Notes under the pieces: model-generated
Databases searched by the model: none
What the model saw: the letters and a program-made list of their open reading frames with translations, nothing else
What the model was told of the DNA's origin: nothing
NCBI GenBank assembly: GCA_040222875.1
Contig: JAVKCG010000008.1
Location: 124,001-188,000, forward strand
DNA: 64,000 nt
Reading direction: 5' to 3'
Source: JAJCYL01 sp040222875
GTDB taxonomy: Bacteria; Bacteroidota; Bacteroidia; Cytophagales; Cyclobacteriaceae
Part shown: positions 24,977-34,280 of the stretch, piece after piece
Layout of the letters: every line of letters begins with the position of its first letter
How positions within the stretch are numbered: the first letter of the stretch is position 1
Position numbers and translations under genes: made by a program

Positions 24977-25933
24977 CATTTCTGCGTATTCCTTGGCAAA
25001 GTAGCTCAATATAATTTTTGCCCCCGCCCTTTTGATGCTCAGAAGACTTTCCAGCATCACCTGATCAGCATCAAGCCAGCCTTTCATACCGGCAGCTTTA
25101 ATCATGGAATATTCTCCGCTAACATTGTAGGCTGCTATAGGCAGGCTTGAGTTATCACTCAATAACTTGATAACATCAAGGTAGGCCAAAGCTGGCTTCA
25201 CCATTAAGAAATCAGCACCTTCCAAGTCGTCTAACTCAGATTCAATTAACGCCTCACCCTGATTGGCGGGATCCATTTGATAGGTTTTCTTATCGCCTGA
25301 CTTCGGGGCTGAGTCGAGGGCATCGCGGAATGGCCCATAATAAGCACTGGCATATTTTGCAGTGTAAGACATAATTGAGGTATCGGTAAAACCGTTTTCA
25401 TCAAGCAACTCCCTGATATATCCTACACGGCCATCCATCATATCGGATGGGCCCAATATGTCAATGCCAGTTTCTGCCTGGGCTAAGGCCATTTTACCTA
25501 AAACTTCAAGTGTTTCATCATTTAAGATTTTTCCATCACTCACTATACCGTCGTGGCCGTCTGAGTTGTATGGGTCCATTGCAACATCGGTCATTATGCA
25601 GGCTTCAGGAAATCGTTTTTTGATTTCTTTCAATGATCTTAAATAGAAGAAATTGGGATCATGGCTTTTTGTAGCCATTTTATTTTTATGGTGCTCTTCA
25701 ACAACAGGGAATATGTCGAACGCCTTTATCCCCAGGGTAAGGCAAACTTCAATCTCACTCAACATCTTGTCGAGTGTGAGCCTGTATATCCCCGGCATGG
25801 ATTCAACTTCAACAGATTTATTTTTTCCCTCAAGAAGGAAAAGCGGAAAAATAAAGTCGTCTGTTGAAAGTGACGTTTCCCTTACTAAAGCCCGAATGGC
25901 TTTGGATTTTCTATTTCTGCGTGGCCTTCTCAT
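24953..25933 (-). CDS. hemB: Delta-aminolevulinic acid dehydratase (porphobilinogen synthase)
   Basis: HemB joins two 5-aminolevulinate molecules into porphobilinogen in heme synthesis. The 326-residue protein has the two active-site lysines, K193 in YTAKYAS and K246 in MVKPALAY. The metal-site region reads DVAMDPYNSDGHDG (116-129), with Asp at positions where the zinc enzyme of E. coli has Cys, so it should be the Mg2+-dependent, zinc-independent type. Length is normal. The ATG at 25933 overlaps the stop of the upstream DUF4870 gene (ATGA). No other heme gene is in the window. Confidence 0.96.
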   Translation of the reverse strand: MRRPRRNRKSKAIRALVRETSLSTDDFIFPLFLLEGKNKSVEVESMPGIYRLTLDKMLSEIEVCLTLGIKAFDIFPVVEEHHKNKMATKSHDPNFFYLRSLKEIKKRFPEACIMTDVAMDPYNSDGHDGIVSDGKILNDETLEVLGKMALAQAETGIDILGPSDMMDGRVGYIRELLDENGFTDTSIMSYTAKYASAYYGPFRDALDSAPKSGDKKTYQMDPANQGEALIESELDDLEGADFLMVKPALAYLDVIKLLSDNSSLPIAAYNVSGEYSMIKAAGMKGWLDADQVMLESLLSIKRAGAKIILSYFAKEYAEMRAKNLDI

Positions 25934-26262
25934 TGGATAAATCTTATGGTTGCGGGATACCTGTAAAATTCACCCTTATCCGCTTTTACGGTTGCAATTA
26001 CTACGCAAATTATGTTGACTACGATTAACGCAAACAAAAAAGGTAAACCGATTAGTAAAATGGAGAATATTCCTGCAATCCCGGTATAAATTGCCATCGA
26101 GATTTGAAAATTCAGGGACTCTTTTGAGTGCTCTTCAATCAGTTTTGATTCCTCCTTTTTAGAAAGCCAGATAACAAGCGGGATTACAAAGCTGCCGAAA
26201 GCCACCACATACCCAAGTAATGTGCCCAGGTGTGAAAAAACCACCCATTGTTTTTCAGTCAT
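25930..26262 (-). CDS. DUF4870-family membrane protein
   Basis: The 110-residue protein has three hydrophobic segments and the typical opening EKQWVVFSHLGTLLGYV followed by ESLNFQISMAIY, which is the DUF4870 pattern. Function of the family is not established. It overlaps hemB by 4 bp, so the two are probably cotranscribed, although no biochemical link is evident. Confidence 0.9.
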   Translation of the reverse strand: MTEKQWVVFSHLGTLLGYVVAFGSFVIPLVIWLSKKEESKLIEEHSKESLNFQISMAIYTGIAGIFSILLIGLPFLFALIVVNIICVVIATVKADKGEFYRYPATIRFIQ

Positions 26263-26386
26263 TTGAGGTTGATTTGATGCAACTCATAAAGATACGGATT
26301 GAGGCTGAAATGAAATTTTGGTGTTTTTTGACAAACAATGAATTTTAGCGTAATTTCAGCATGTTTCTATCAAAATCTCAATCGAC

Positions 26387-26797
26387 ATGGACATTAAAAA
26401 TCATCTAAATACATTGTTGAAGTTAGCCTTGGTTGATGAGAAGTTTGACGATCAGGAGAGGGCTTTGATAAAAATGGTAGGGAAGGCAAACGGAGTACCT
26501 GAAGAGGAAATCAATGGGATGATCCAGGATGCGTTACTTAATAAAGGCGATGAACCGATTTCATTTCCAACGCTTTCAGACGATGAGAAATTCGAATATT
26601 TATATAACATTGTCCAACTGATGAAAATTGACAGCAAAGTCTACCTGAGCGAAATCAGTTTTTGTGAGGACATCGCTGTGAAACTCGGCTTTAAGAAGAA
26701 CGTGATAGGGCGGCTTTCAAAGCAGATTTATAGCGACCCAGCCATAACCAGCAATCGGGAAAGGTTGAAAAATACGGTAATGAAATTTAAGAATTGA
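26387..26797 (+). CDS. TerB-like helical protein (copy 1)
   Basis: The 136-residue acidic, all-helical protein opens LLKLALVDEKFDDQERALI, the metal-binding-type helix pair of the TerB/tellurite-resistance-like fold, and repeats a related helix pair in the second half. There is no leader. A second copy of similar length follows 22 bp downstream; the pair share YNIVQLMKID/FNIVQLMKID and SEI-x2-CED motifs. TerB-like domains are found in stress and membrane-associated complexes, but no ter operon is present here, so the role is open. Confidence 0.8.
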   Translation: MDIKNHLNTLLKLALVDEKFDDQERALIKMVGKANGVPEEEINGMIQDALLNKGDEPISFPTLSDDEKFEYLYNIVQLMKIDSKVYLSEISFCEDIAVKLGFKKNVIGRLSKQIYSDPAITSNRERLKNTVMKFKN

Positions 26798-26819
26798 TAC
26801 AACCAAAAACAGAAAGCTT

Positions 26820-27215
26820 ATGAGCATTCAAACGCATCTAAGTATGTTAATTGATCTTGCCACGATCGATGAAGATTTTGATGAAAAAGAAAAGACAATG
26901 ATCTATATGATTGGGAAAGCCAATGGTATGACAGAAGCAGATATAGATCAGCTTGTTGAAAATCCCCATCCCCTGGATAATCTTGAAACTTTATCATTTG
27001 ACCAAAAATTTGAGTACCTCTTTAATATTGTTCAGCTAATGAAAATAGACCACGAGGTTTTTCTAAGTGAAATTCATTACTGTGAGGATATGGCCGAAAA
27101 ACTAGGTTTCAACAGAAAGGTAATTGGTGAATTGTCAAAAAGCATTTATGCCGACCCTTCAATAACCGGAGACAGAGAGCGGCTGAAGAAAAAAGTGCAG
27201 AAGCACCTGAAGTAA
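26820..27215 (+). CDS. TerB-like helical protein (copy 2)
   Basis: This 131-residue protein is a clear tandem paralogue of the preceding gene: MLIDLATIDEDFDEKEKTMIYMIGKANG aligns with the same region of copy 1, as do the central FEYLFNIVQLMKID and the terminal SITGDRERLKKKV. The main differences are in the loop around residues 48-58. It is followed by a strong rho-independent terminator that would end this two-gene unit. Function is unknown beyond the fold. Confidence 0.8.
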   Translation: MSIQTHLSMLIDLATIDEDFDEKEKTMIYMIGKANGMTEADIDQLVENPHPLDNLETLSFDQKFEYLFNIVQLMKIDHEVFLSEIHYCEDMAEKLGFNRKVIGELSKSIYADPSITGDRERLKKKVQKHLK

Positions 27216-27240
27216 TTCAGGGTTTCAAAATGAGCAGTAT

Positions 27241-27266
27241 AGGGAGGTTATAGCTTCCCTTTTTTT
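27241..27266 (+). terminator. Rho-independent terminator of the TerB pair
   Basis: GGGAGG (27242-27247) pairs with CTTCCC (27254-27259) across a 6-base loop and is followed by a run of T to 27266. It lies 26 bp after the second TerB-like stop. Confidence 0.8.
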
Positions 27267-27285
27267 GTGTAAAGAGAATTCATAT

Positions 27286-27834
27286 GTGCTAAATTATCAG
27301 TTGGTTACACCCAACAAGATTTCTCCAATTAAACTGGTTTTTGAAGTGTATAAACCCGAAGACGGCTTTCCTTACTATTTTGATCTTGTAAAAGATAGAG
27401 GTTTGTATGAACTTTATTCATCACAGTCAACATTCACTTTCTTGAATTCAATCAATGAGGAAACAGCTTCAAAGCGCTATGCCCCTGATAAGTGGAGTAT
27501 CAAGCAAGTTGTTGGGCACATAACAGATCATGAAAAAATAAAAACTTTCCGGGCTTTTCAATTGAGCCGAACAAATGCGGTGGAGCTTTGGGGTTACGAC
27601 CAGAATTTTCTTGTTGAAAACAGCCGTTTTGATGAGCTTCATATGCACCAATTGATTAATGACTTAAAAGCAGTAAGGGAAGCATCTCTCAGTTTTATCA
27701 ACACATTATCAGAAAATCAGCTGGCGATGAAGGGTTCGGCCAGGCAGCATCAAATTACATTAGCTGACTTTTTGAAATCAATCATTGGGCATGAAATGCA
27801 TCATGTTAATATCATTAAAGAGAAATATCTATAG
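27286..27834 (+). CDS. DinB-superfamily metal-binding protein
   Basis: The protein is a four-helix DinB/YfiT-type fold with three metal-binding His positions: GHITDHEK in the second helix and GHEMHHVNII near the C-terminus. Members include thiol transferases dependent on bacillithiol or related cofactors, and many of unknown function. The longest open frame begins at a TTG (27265) that lies inside the preceding terminator, so I place the start at the GTG at 27286, behind AAAGAG; the GTG at 27346 is also possible, because the family usually begins near the YKPEDGFPYYF stretch. It is probably monocistronic. Confidence 0.85.
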   Translation: MLNYQLVTPNKISPIKLVFEVYKPEDGFPYYFDLVKDRGLYELYSSQSTFTFLNSINEETASKRYAPDKWSIKQVVGHITDHEKIKTFRAFQLSRTNAVELWGYDQNFLVENSRFDELHMHQLINDLKAVREASLSFINTLSENQLAMKGSARQHQITLADFLKSIIGHEMHHVNIIKEKYL

Positions 27835-27948
27835 TGATTAAACAACCTCTTAAATCATCATTTAACCCGTTACCATCAACCACATAACCTTTACCTTATT
27901 TCTTCGATTACTAAGAACACAGAAATAATGTTTTAACCTCGAAATTTT

Positions 27949-30033
27949 ATGACAAGCCCTAATCTGCTTTTTGAACTTTCTCCCTGGTACATTTTTGTGT
28001 GCATTTTAATGGGTGCCGGTTATGCTTTTCTTCTATACTCGAAAAAAGGCCCCTGGGGAGCATTGGCTAATAAAGTTTTGACCGGGCTCAGGTTGATTGT
28101 TGTGAGTGTACTTTGTGTTTTGCTGTTAGGGCCATTTCTCAAGCAGATATTTAATACAACTGAAAACCCCACTTTCATTGTAGCTGTGGATAATTCCACC
28201 TCTGTATTGGAAGGAATGGATACTACTGCTTTCAAAGCTCACCTGGGTAAGCTTTCTGTAATGGGTCAGCAATTAGAAGAGAATGATTATGAAGTAGTCT
28301 ACCAAACACTGAGCGACAAAACCCTGCTTTCTTTAAATGATGTTTCGATTGATCAAAAATCGACCAATTTAAATGACCTGTTCAGATCAATTCAGTCAGA
28401 CTATGAGGGCAGAAACCTGGGAGGTGTTTTATTGGTTTCAGATGGCATCTATAATCAGGGTCTATCACCAACTTTTTCGAATTACAATTTCAAAATTCAC
28501 ACGCTTGGCTTGGGTGACACCATTCCCAAAAAAGACATCAGCTTGAAAAACGTGTTTTATAATAAAATTGCCTACCAGGGCAATCGCTTTCCACTGGTCG
28601 CTGAAGTGAGCAACAGCGGTTTTGGTGAGCGGGAGGTGATTGTGAGGGTTTCCAAAAAAGGCAGTGAGATAGCCAGGCAAGGGGTGCGCTTTACTTCTGA
28701 TAATCAACTGCGCCAGGTGAGTTTTTTGCTTGATGCAGATTTGAATGGCATTCAGCATTACCGGGTAGAAGTTTTGCCTCTTGAGGGTGAAACTACCTTG
28801 GTCAATAATTTTAAAGATGCGTATCTGGAAGTGATTGAAGGCCGGGAAAAGATACTAATAATTGGTCAGGCCCCGCATCCTGACATGAAGGCCATTGTGT
28901 CTTCATTAGAAACAAACCCTAATTACGAGATCGTAACCCATCTCCCACGGATTGATGATTTTAAAGAAGATAAGTATGATCTTGTAATTGTACACCAGGC
29001 CTTTGATCGCTATAACCGCACAACCGCTTTGATCAAGAAGTTTAGGGATGAGGGAACCCCACTTTGGCTGATAGTTGGCAACCAAACCAATTATAACAAT
29101 TTCAATGAGTTGAATGGTCTGGTTCAATTGACAGTTTCACGAAACCAAAAGGATTTGGTGAGGCCTGCATTTAACAGAAGCTTTAACCGCTTCAAGGTTG
29201 AAACAGAAAATGCGACTGGGCTTATTTCAAATTATCCACCAGCAGTTGTTCCATTTGGCAAAACTGAGTTGCTGCAAGGGGCTGAAGTTTTTCTCTACCA
29301 ACAGGTGGGCAGTATTGTTACTGATAAACCTTTAATAGCTGTTTTTGATAATGCTGGTAGCAAAACGGCTGTTATGATGGGGGAAGGATTTTGGCAATGG
29401 CGCACTATGGAGTTTGCCAAGACCGGAAAGCAGGAGGTCTTTGACGAAATGATCTCCAAAATGGTTCAGTTTCTTAGTGCTAAAGAAGACAAGCGGAAAT
29501 TTAGGGTTTACACAAAAGATGATGAATACTTTGATTCCGAAGAGGTGGTATTTGAGACTGAAGCTTATAATGACATCTATGAGCCAATTTACGGCCAGGA
29601 AATTCAACTAACCATTAGTAATGAATCTGGTGAGGCTCAGGAATTTTCATATGTCACCAGCAATGCTAATTCTCAGTTTAAGGTAAGCGGCCTGGCTAAT
29701 GGCATCTATAGTTTTTCGGCTTCAACCCTCTTGAATGGAAAAAAGGAAACCGCTTCTGGTGAGTTTTTAGTCAAAGAGTTGCAGATCGAATCAATAAACC
29801 TGACAGCTAATCATCAATTGCTAAAAAGGTTGTCAAGAGATACCGATGGGAGTTTTGCCACCATCGGTCAAATGGATGATCTCCAAAGTGATCTTTTAGG
29901 TATGGAAGCCCAGGGAGTGATTTATACCTCCGAAAGCTTTCTCCCACTGATTAACCTTAAATGGCCCTTCTTTTTGTTACTCCTCTTAATTTCTGTTGAG
30001 TGGTTCATCAGAAAGTACAGCGGAGCTTATTAA
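27949..30033 (+). CDS. Membrane-anchored vWA-like protein
   Basis: The 694-residue protein has two N-terminal hydrophobic segments (about 12-30 and 45-64), a long exported region and one C-terminal segment (about 668-688). After the second helix comes FIVAVDNSTSV, with a MIDAS-like DNSTS at 81-85, and later LLVSDGIYNQG, both typical of von Willebrand A domains in the BatA/BatB-like family. The middle holds Ig-like beta-strand regions and a glutamine-amidotransferase-like stretch (ILIIGQAPHPDMKAI) as in related Bacteroidota proteins. No MoxR ATPase or other Bat gene is adjacent. Function is unknown. Confidence 0.75.
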   Translation: MTSPNLLFELSPWYIFVCILMGAGYAFLLYSKKGPWGALANKVLTGLRLIVVSVLCVLLLGPFLKQIFNTTENPTFIVAVDNSTSVLEGMDTTAFKAHLGKLSVMGQQLEENDYEVVYQTLSDKTLLSLNDVSIDQKSTNLNDLFRSIQSDYEGRNLGGVLLVSDGIYNQGLSPTFSNYNFKIHTLGLGDTIPKKDISLKNVFYNKIAYQGNRFPLVAEVSNSGFGEREVIVRVSKKGSEIARQGVRFTSDNQLRQVSFLLDADLNGIQHYRVEVLPLEGETTLVNNFKDAYLEVIEGREKILIIGQAPHPDMKAIVSSLETNPNYEIVTHLPRIDDFKEDKYDLVIVHQAFDRYNRTTALIKKFRDEGTPLWLIVGNQTNYNNFNELNGLVQLTVSRNQKDLVRPAFNRSFNRFKVETENATGLISNYPPAVVPFGKTELLQGAEVFLYQQVGSIVTDKPLIAVFDNAGSKTAVMMGEGFWQWRTMEFAKTGKQEVFDEMISKMVQFLSAKEDKRKFRVYTKDDEYFDSEEVVFETEAYNDIYEPIYGQEIQLTISNESGEAQEFSYVTSNANSQFKVSGLANGIYSFSASTLLNGKKETASGEFLVKELQIESINLTANHQLLKRLSRDTDGSFATIGQMDDLQSDLLGMEAQGVIYTSESFLPLINLKWPFFLLLLLISVEWFIRKYSGAY

Positions 30034-30069
30034 GGTTTGAATTGTTGATCCTAATTCTGAAAATTATAG

Positions 30070-30420
30070 CTAGCCCTTCTTAATACTTACCAGCTCTATG
30101 GCTGGGTAATTAGTTGGTTTAGGGTTAAGCCCACATTGGTAATCAATATCACCAGCTAACTTGTAGGAGACATTAACAACAACCTCGCTTTGCTTTAATC
30201 CTTCAGGAATTATTTCTTCATTAATTGGCTTATAAGTTACCTCATCGATGTCAATGAAAAATTCACATCCGTCGACTGCAATGGAACCTGTGTAACGCAA
30301 TAAAGCATTATTGCTGAATAAAGTATCGCTGTCATTAAGGCCTTCTGGGTAATCTAAATCAGCATCACAACTGTATAATACAATTATTGCTAAAAGCGGA
30401 AATAATCTGAACATCTTCAT
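30070..30420 (-). CDS. Small putative lipoprotein
   Basis: The 116-residue protein has a lipoprotein leader ending VLYSC at about residue 18, followed by an acidic DADLDYPEGLNDSD linker. The rest is a short beta-rich domain with a pair of cysteines (GCEFF and YQCGL) that could form a disulfide. I recognise no family. It faces the vWA-like gene tail to tail with 36 bp between. Confidence 0.7.
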   Translation of the reverse strand: MKMFRLFPLLAIIVLYSCDADLDYPEGLNDSDTLFSNNALLRYTGSIAVDGCEFFIDIDEVTYKPINEEIIPEGLKQSEVVVNVSYKLAGDIDYQCGLNPKPTNYPAIELVSIKKG

Positions 30421-30487
30421 TTAAGTTTTTTCAAACCATGAGACCCAGACTACTTCCGGAGGGTTGGAAATTCTTTGTTCTTATTTC

Positions 30488-31066
30488 TTAAACCATACCT
30501 TCTTCTTGCATCACTTCATATATTTTCAGGCAAATCCATGCGTCCGTTGCGGCGTATGTTTTTTGAGCGGGTGTTAAAATTTTATTTTCCCAATTAGACG
30601 TTTGCTGTGTTTTTGAAATCCTTCCATTTAAGAAAATCCCCGACAATTTCTTGGCACCAATGTCATCCATGCCCATTGCAGTTGCCCTTTTATTAAGATC
30701 AATAAAACCTGCTGGCTTAAATTTTTTAATGCGCTTTAAATCGATCAGGTCGTCATGCAATGCAATGCCAATCTTCTTAAAAGAATCATCTTCAAAATAT
30801 TCAATAAGCTTATCTGTAAAACCAGTCGATTGCAGTCTTATTAGAAAGCATTTTGAGTCAATTGAAATTTGCACCAACGATGTTGGATGATACTCGCCTT
30901 TTCTGAATGACGGCCTTGCTTCTGTATCGATACCAACCACACGGTGTTTTCTCAATTCATCAACTACGGAATCCAAAGCATGGGAAGTGTTAATGACCAC
31001 AATTCGACCTTCGAATTGCAGTAGCGGCAGCTGTTGAAGAACCTCTTTTGTTATGGATAACTCCAT
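30488..31066 (-). CDS. DEDD-family 3'-5' exonuclease (RNase D-like)
   Basis: The exonuclease fold is shown by the three Exo motifs: GIDTEARP (metal-binding Asp and Glu), IGIALHDDLIDL and YAATDAW, the last being the DEDDy type with a catalytic Tyr. It is a stand-alone catalytic domain of 192 residues without HRDC, close to the small WRN-exonuclease-like proteins of bacteria. I use the ATG at 31066, next to the NhaC stop, rather than the TTG at 31090 that would overlap nhaC. It is probably cotranscribed with nhaC. DNA or RNA substrate preference cannot be told. Confidence 0.9.
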   Translation of the reverse strand: MELSITKEVLQQLPLLQFEGRIVVINTSHALDSVVDELRKHRVVGIDTEARPSFRKGEYHPTSLVQISIDSKCFLIRLQSTGFTDKLIEYFEDDSFKKIGIALHDDLIDLKRIKKFKPAGFIDLNKRATAMGMDDIGAKKLSGIFLNGRISKTQQTSNWENKILTPAQKTYAATDAWICLKIYEVMQEEGMV

Positions 31067-31067
31067 A

Positions 31068-32570
31068 CTAAGCTGCTTGTGCTTTTTCAACGGCTTTCTC
31101 CTCTTTGATCTTTCTTATTTTCCAGCCCATGTAGCCAAAAAGTAAGGTCATAAATGGGCTGATGATGTTGAAGAAACAATAGGGGGCATAGGTAAAAGTG
31201 GCAACCCCAAGTACCGATGACTGTGTTGCACCACATGTATTCCATGGAATGAGCACTGAAGTGACCGTTCCGGAATCTTCAACAGTACGGCTTAGATTTT
31301 CAGGCATTAAGCCTCTTTTCTGATAAATATCGGCGTACATCCTGCCAGGCACAACAATGGCCAGATATTGGTCAGAGGCAGTGAGGTTAAAGAAAACACA
31401 AGTACCTGTAGTAGCAGCAATTAAAGAACCTGTACTATTTACAAGTGAAATGACTGCTTTGGCAATCCTTTTTAGCAATCCTGCTGATTCCATCACTCCG
31501 CCAAAAATCATGGCCGATAAAATCAACCAAATGGTGTGTAACATTCCTGCCATCCCAGAGGTAGAGAGCAACTCATTGACAGGCTCATTTGCTGTGGTAA
31601 TGGAGATGTCTCCATACATGGCCATCATGATGGTTGTAAATTTTTCTGAAAATGGAAAGTTGAATGACTCACCGGGACTGAACAAATTTTTGCCAAGCTC
31701 AGATACCAAATGGCCCTGGAAAACAAGGGCAAATATTGCCCCCAACAAGGTGCCTATTAACAGAGCTGGGGTTGCCGGTACTTTTTTTGCAATCATTACA
31801 ATTATCACAACAGGTACTAAAAAGAGCCACACTGAGATGTTGAATGTTCCGTCAAGTGCGGCCAAAACAGGAGCAATTTCCTGAACCTGCCCTTCAGCGC
31901 CACCGGTAAAGCCGATAACCAGAAAAATAATCAGGGTTAAAATAATGGAAGGCCCGGTTGTATAAGCCATATATCTGATATGGGTAAATAAGTCTGTTCC
32001 AGCCATTGCTGGAGCCAGGTTAGTGGTGTCAGAAAGGGGGCTCATTTTATCGCCGAAATAAGCGCCTGAAATTATAGCACCGGCAATAATCCCATCAGAC
32101 ATCCCAAGGGCCCTGCCTATACCTAAAAGGGCAATGCCTATTGTTGCTATTGTGGACCATGAACTTCCTGTAGCTATGGACACAACTGCACATATGACCA
32201 CAGCTGCAAACAGAAATATGGTTGGGTTTAAAATCTGAAGTCCATAATAAATCATTGTCGGAACAATTCCGCTGAGCATCCAGGTGCCGGAAAGGCTGCC
32301 TATTAATAATAGAATTATAATGGAGGGCATCGCTGAACTAATGCTACCGACCATCTTTTTTTCTATTCTTGACCAGCTAACCCCCAACCTGATGGCCACA
32401 ATTCCGGCAACAGCCGATGCCAGCAATAGCACCATTTGATTAGACCCATCGAGTGAATCTGATCCGAAAATCCAGACATTAATGAAAAGGAGGATGGTTA
32501 AGAAACTTACTGGTATGAGGGCTTGAAGGAGAGAGGGTTCCTTATGATTGTCAATTGAAATTTCACTCAT
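31068..32570 (-). CDS. nhaC: Na+/H+ antiporter, NhaC family
   Basis: The 500-residue inner-membrane protein has about 11-12 hydrophobic segments and the NhaC signature regions: GSSWSTIATIG in the middle, GAYFGDKMSPLSDTTNLA, and SVLIPWNTCGA towards the C-terminus. NhaC proteins exchange Na+ for H+ (some exchange malate/lactate or other organic substrates with Na+). The soluble C-terminus is short and Lys/Glu-rich. It starts at the ATG at 32570, 62 bp from the FAD oxidoreductase gene upstream, and is followed immediately by the exonuclease gene. Confidence 0.93.
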   Translation of the reverse strand: MSEISIDNHKEPSLLQALIPVSFLTILLFINVWIFGSDSLDGSNQMVLLLASAVAGIVAIRLGVSWSRIEKKMVGSISSAMPSIIILLLIGSLSGTWMLSGIVPTMIYYGLQILNPTIFLFAAVVICAVVSIATGSSWSTIATIGIALLGIGRALGMSDGIIAGAIISGAYFGDKMSPLSDTTNLAPAMAGTDLFTHIRYMAYTTGPSIILTLIIFLVIGFTGGAEGQVQEIAPVLAALDGTFNISVWLFLVPVVIIVMIAKKVPATPALLIGTLLGAIFALVFQGHLVSELGKNLFSPGESFNFPFSEKFTTIMMAMYGDISITTANEPVNELLSTSGMAGMLHTIWLILSAMIFGGVMESAGLLKRIAKAVISLVNSTGSLIAATTGTCVFFNLTASDQYLAIVVPGRMYADIYQKRGLMPENLSRTVEDSGTVTSVLIPWNTCGATQSSVLGVATFTYAPYCFFNIISPFMTLLFGYMGWKIRKIKEEKAVEKAQAA

Positions 32571-32632
32571 TTTTGGGTTGCTACTAAATGAAAACCACTA
32601 TTTGATCAAAAACCGTTGAAGATACTAAAATC

Positions 32633-33760
32633 TCATTTATTCAGTAGCAATGCTGCCACCTCTTCACCTACCAATGTTCCCAGGGCTAAACCCATGCCCC
32701 CAAGTCTTGCTCCAATTACAACTCCCGGTGAAGTACGTTTAATCACGGGTGATTTGGAGGGGCCAAAAGCCATTATTCCACTCCAGGCCATCTCAATCTT
32801 CACTTCTTTTTGAAGTATCTTTTCGAACAGAAATTCTTTAAGATGCGCTTCAATCATTTTGTTAATTTCTATTTCTGTCGTTTGTTCCGTTTCGAAATCC
32901 TGATTGCGACCACCACCTAAAAGCATGCGGCCATCCACATCCCTGAAGTAGTAGTAACCTTCGTCATAATGAAAAGTTCCTGAGAGTTTCAGGTCTTCGA
33001 TTGGTTCAGTAACTATCACAGTTCCGCGGCCGGGTTGCATGTCGATATTGTCTACAAATTTTTTACTGAAAGCATTTGTGCAGATTGCTACCTGATTTGC
33101 TAATATTTCAACTTTACACTCATCAGACTTTAAACGAAGTGCCACCTCATGATCATCCTCCATTAAATCTAATACCTCGGTTCCCGTCAGCAATGTGATG
33201 CCTAACATTTGAGCGTAATTTTGAAGGGCCTTCATTAATTTTCCAGTGTCCAACTGGCCTTCAAATGGGTTATAAATAGCCGCTTCAAAACTGTTTGGGT
33301 TCAAATTCGCTTGTGAAACGAAACCTGTTTTAGCTTCAAACACATTGCTTTCAAAAAGTGGCCAAAGCCAATCGTTGAGATAATCAATTCCTTCCAGGGT
33401 TTTCAATTCTTTCTTCCCCAGTAGCTCATACCCCCCTTTAATTTCAAGGCCAATTCTTGTGTCTCCTAACCGTTCCCTCAATTTCTTAAGTCCGGTCCAT
33501 CTTTTAGTCACAAGGTTGAGTGCTTCGTCTTCACCAAAATTTCCAATATCCGACAATAATTCTGATGGGCTTCCGAAGCAGGCAAAACCTGCATTTTTAG
33601 TGCTGGCGCCTGTAGGCAATATTCCTCTTTCGATCACCACTACATTGGCTTCCCGCATATTCTCTTTAATAGATATGGCAGTTGACAACCCCGTAATGCC
33701 ACCACCGATTACGGCTATATCATAGTGCTGAAAAGATGTTTTTTCCCAGTAGCTGAGCAT
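32633..33760 (-). CDS. FAD-dependent amine/amino-acid oxidoreductase (DAO family)
   Basis: The 375-residue protein begins with the Rossmann dinucleotide fold VIGGGITGLS (18-26), then an acidic residue at the end of the second strand (VVIERG) for the FAD ribose. GASTKNAGFACFGSP is the DAO-type motif near the flavin, and the C-terminus GVVIGARLGGMGLALG closes the FAD site. Related enzymes oxidise glycine, sarcosine, D-amino acids or putrescine derivatives; the actual amine is not evident. No quinone-linked partner is adjacent. It follows an intergenic region shared with the divergent regulator gene at 33882. Confidence 0.9.
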   Translation of the reverse strand: MLSYWEKTSFQHYDIAVIGGGITGLSTAISIKENMREANVVVIERGILPTGASTKNAGFACFGSPSELLSDIGNFGEDEALNLVTKRWTGLKKLRERLGDTRIGLEIKGGYELLGKKELKTLEGIDYLNDWLWPLFESNVFEAKTGFVSQANLNPNSFEAAIYNPFEGQLDTGKLMKALQNYAQMLGITLLTGTEVLDLMEDDHEVALRLKSDECKVEILANQVAICTNAFSKKFVDNIDMQPGRGTVIVTEPIEDLKLSGTFHYDEGYYYFRDVDGRMLLGGGRNQDFETEQTTEIEINKMIEAHLKEFLFEKILQKEVKIEMAWSGIMAFGPSKSPVIKRTSPGVVIGARLGGMGLALGTLVGEEVAALLLNK

Positions 33761-33881
33761 TATCAGAAATTTTGATTCAAAAGTTGCGTTGCTTCAATGA
33801 TACGTAGAAACTTCCACGCATCGAAAAATCATAAAATGTCGTAATTTGCGTTTCCTTTTTCAACCAACATAGAACCACCAG

Positions 33882-34265
33882 TTGAGCGAGTCTAAAACCT
33901 ATTCCTGTGTAATAATTGAGGACGATCCCGTTTTTGCCAAGTTACTGGCTAAAGTGGTTAATAGGATTCCCGATTTAAAACTGGTCGGCAGTTACTCAGA
34001 TACAGTATCTTCAGCTATGAATGTGCTGAGGGTTAAGCCAGAAATCATCTTTTTAGATATTAACATTCATGGACTGGAAGGCCCTGAAATGCTTCATTTG
34101 ATTGATTATCAACCAGAGACAATAGTTATTTCAAGCCATCCACCTGATATCATGAACGATTATAACATTGAGTATACAGCGTTTATCCAAAAACCGCTGA
34201 AAAGTTCTGAACAGCTCCATGAGGCCATTGAAAAATGCATAGGCAATATTGAAAAGTCGGCCTAA
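33882..34265 (+). CDS. Stand-alone receiver-domain response regulator
   Basis: The 127-residue protein is a single CheY-like receiver: acidic pocket E13/D14/D15, phospho-acceptor D59 in IIFLDINIHG, and conserved Lys in FIQKPLKS. Its style (IIEDDPVFAKLLAKVV) is that of the receiver of LytTR regulators but the DNA-binding half is absent. The start is a TTG at 33882; no ATG lies in frame nearby. The histidine kinase gene begins 16 bp downstream, so the pair probably form a phosphorelay module. Confidence 0.9.
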   Translation: MSESKTYSCVIIEDDPVFAKLLAKVVNRIPDLKLVGSYSDTVSSAMNVLRVKPEIIFLDINIHGLEGPEMLHLIDYQPETIVISSHPPDIMNDYNIEYTAFIQKPLKSSEQLHEAIEKCIGNIEKSA

Positions 34266-34280
34266 GGGTTAACCATCGCT

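Noticed and set aside
31357..31884. 175-residue plus-strand ORF
   Set aside because: It lies wholly inside nhaC on the opposite strand, and its composition is typical of an antisense reading of a membrane protein.
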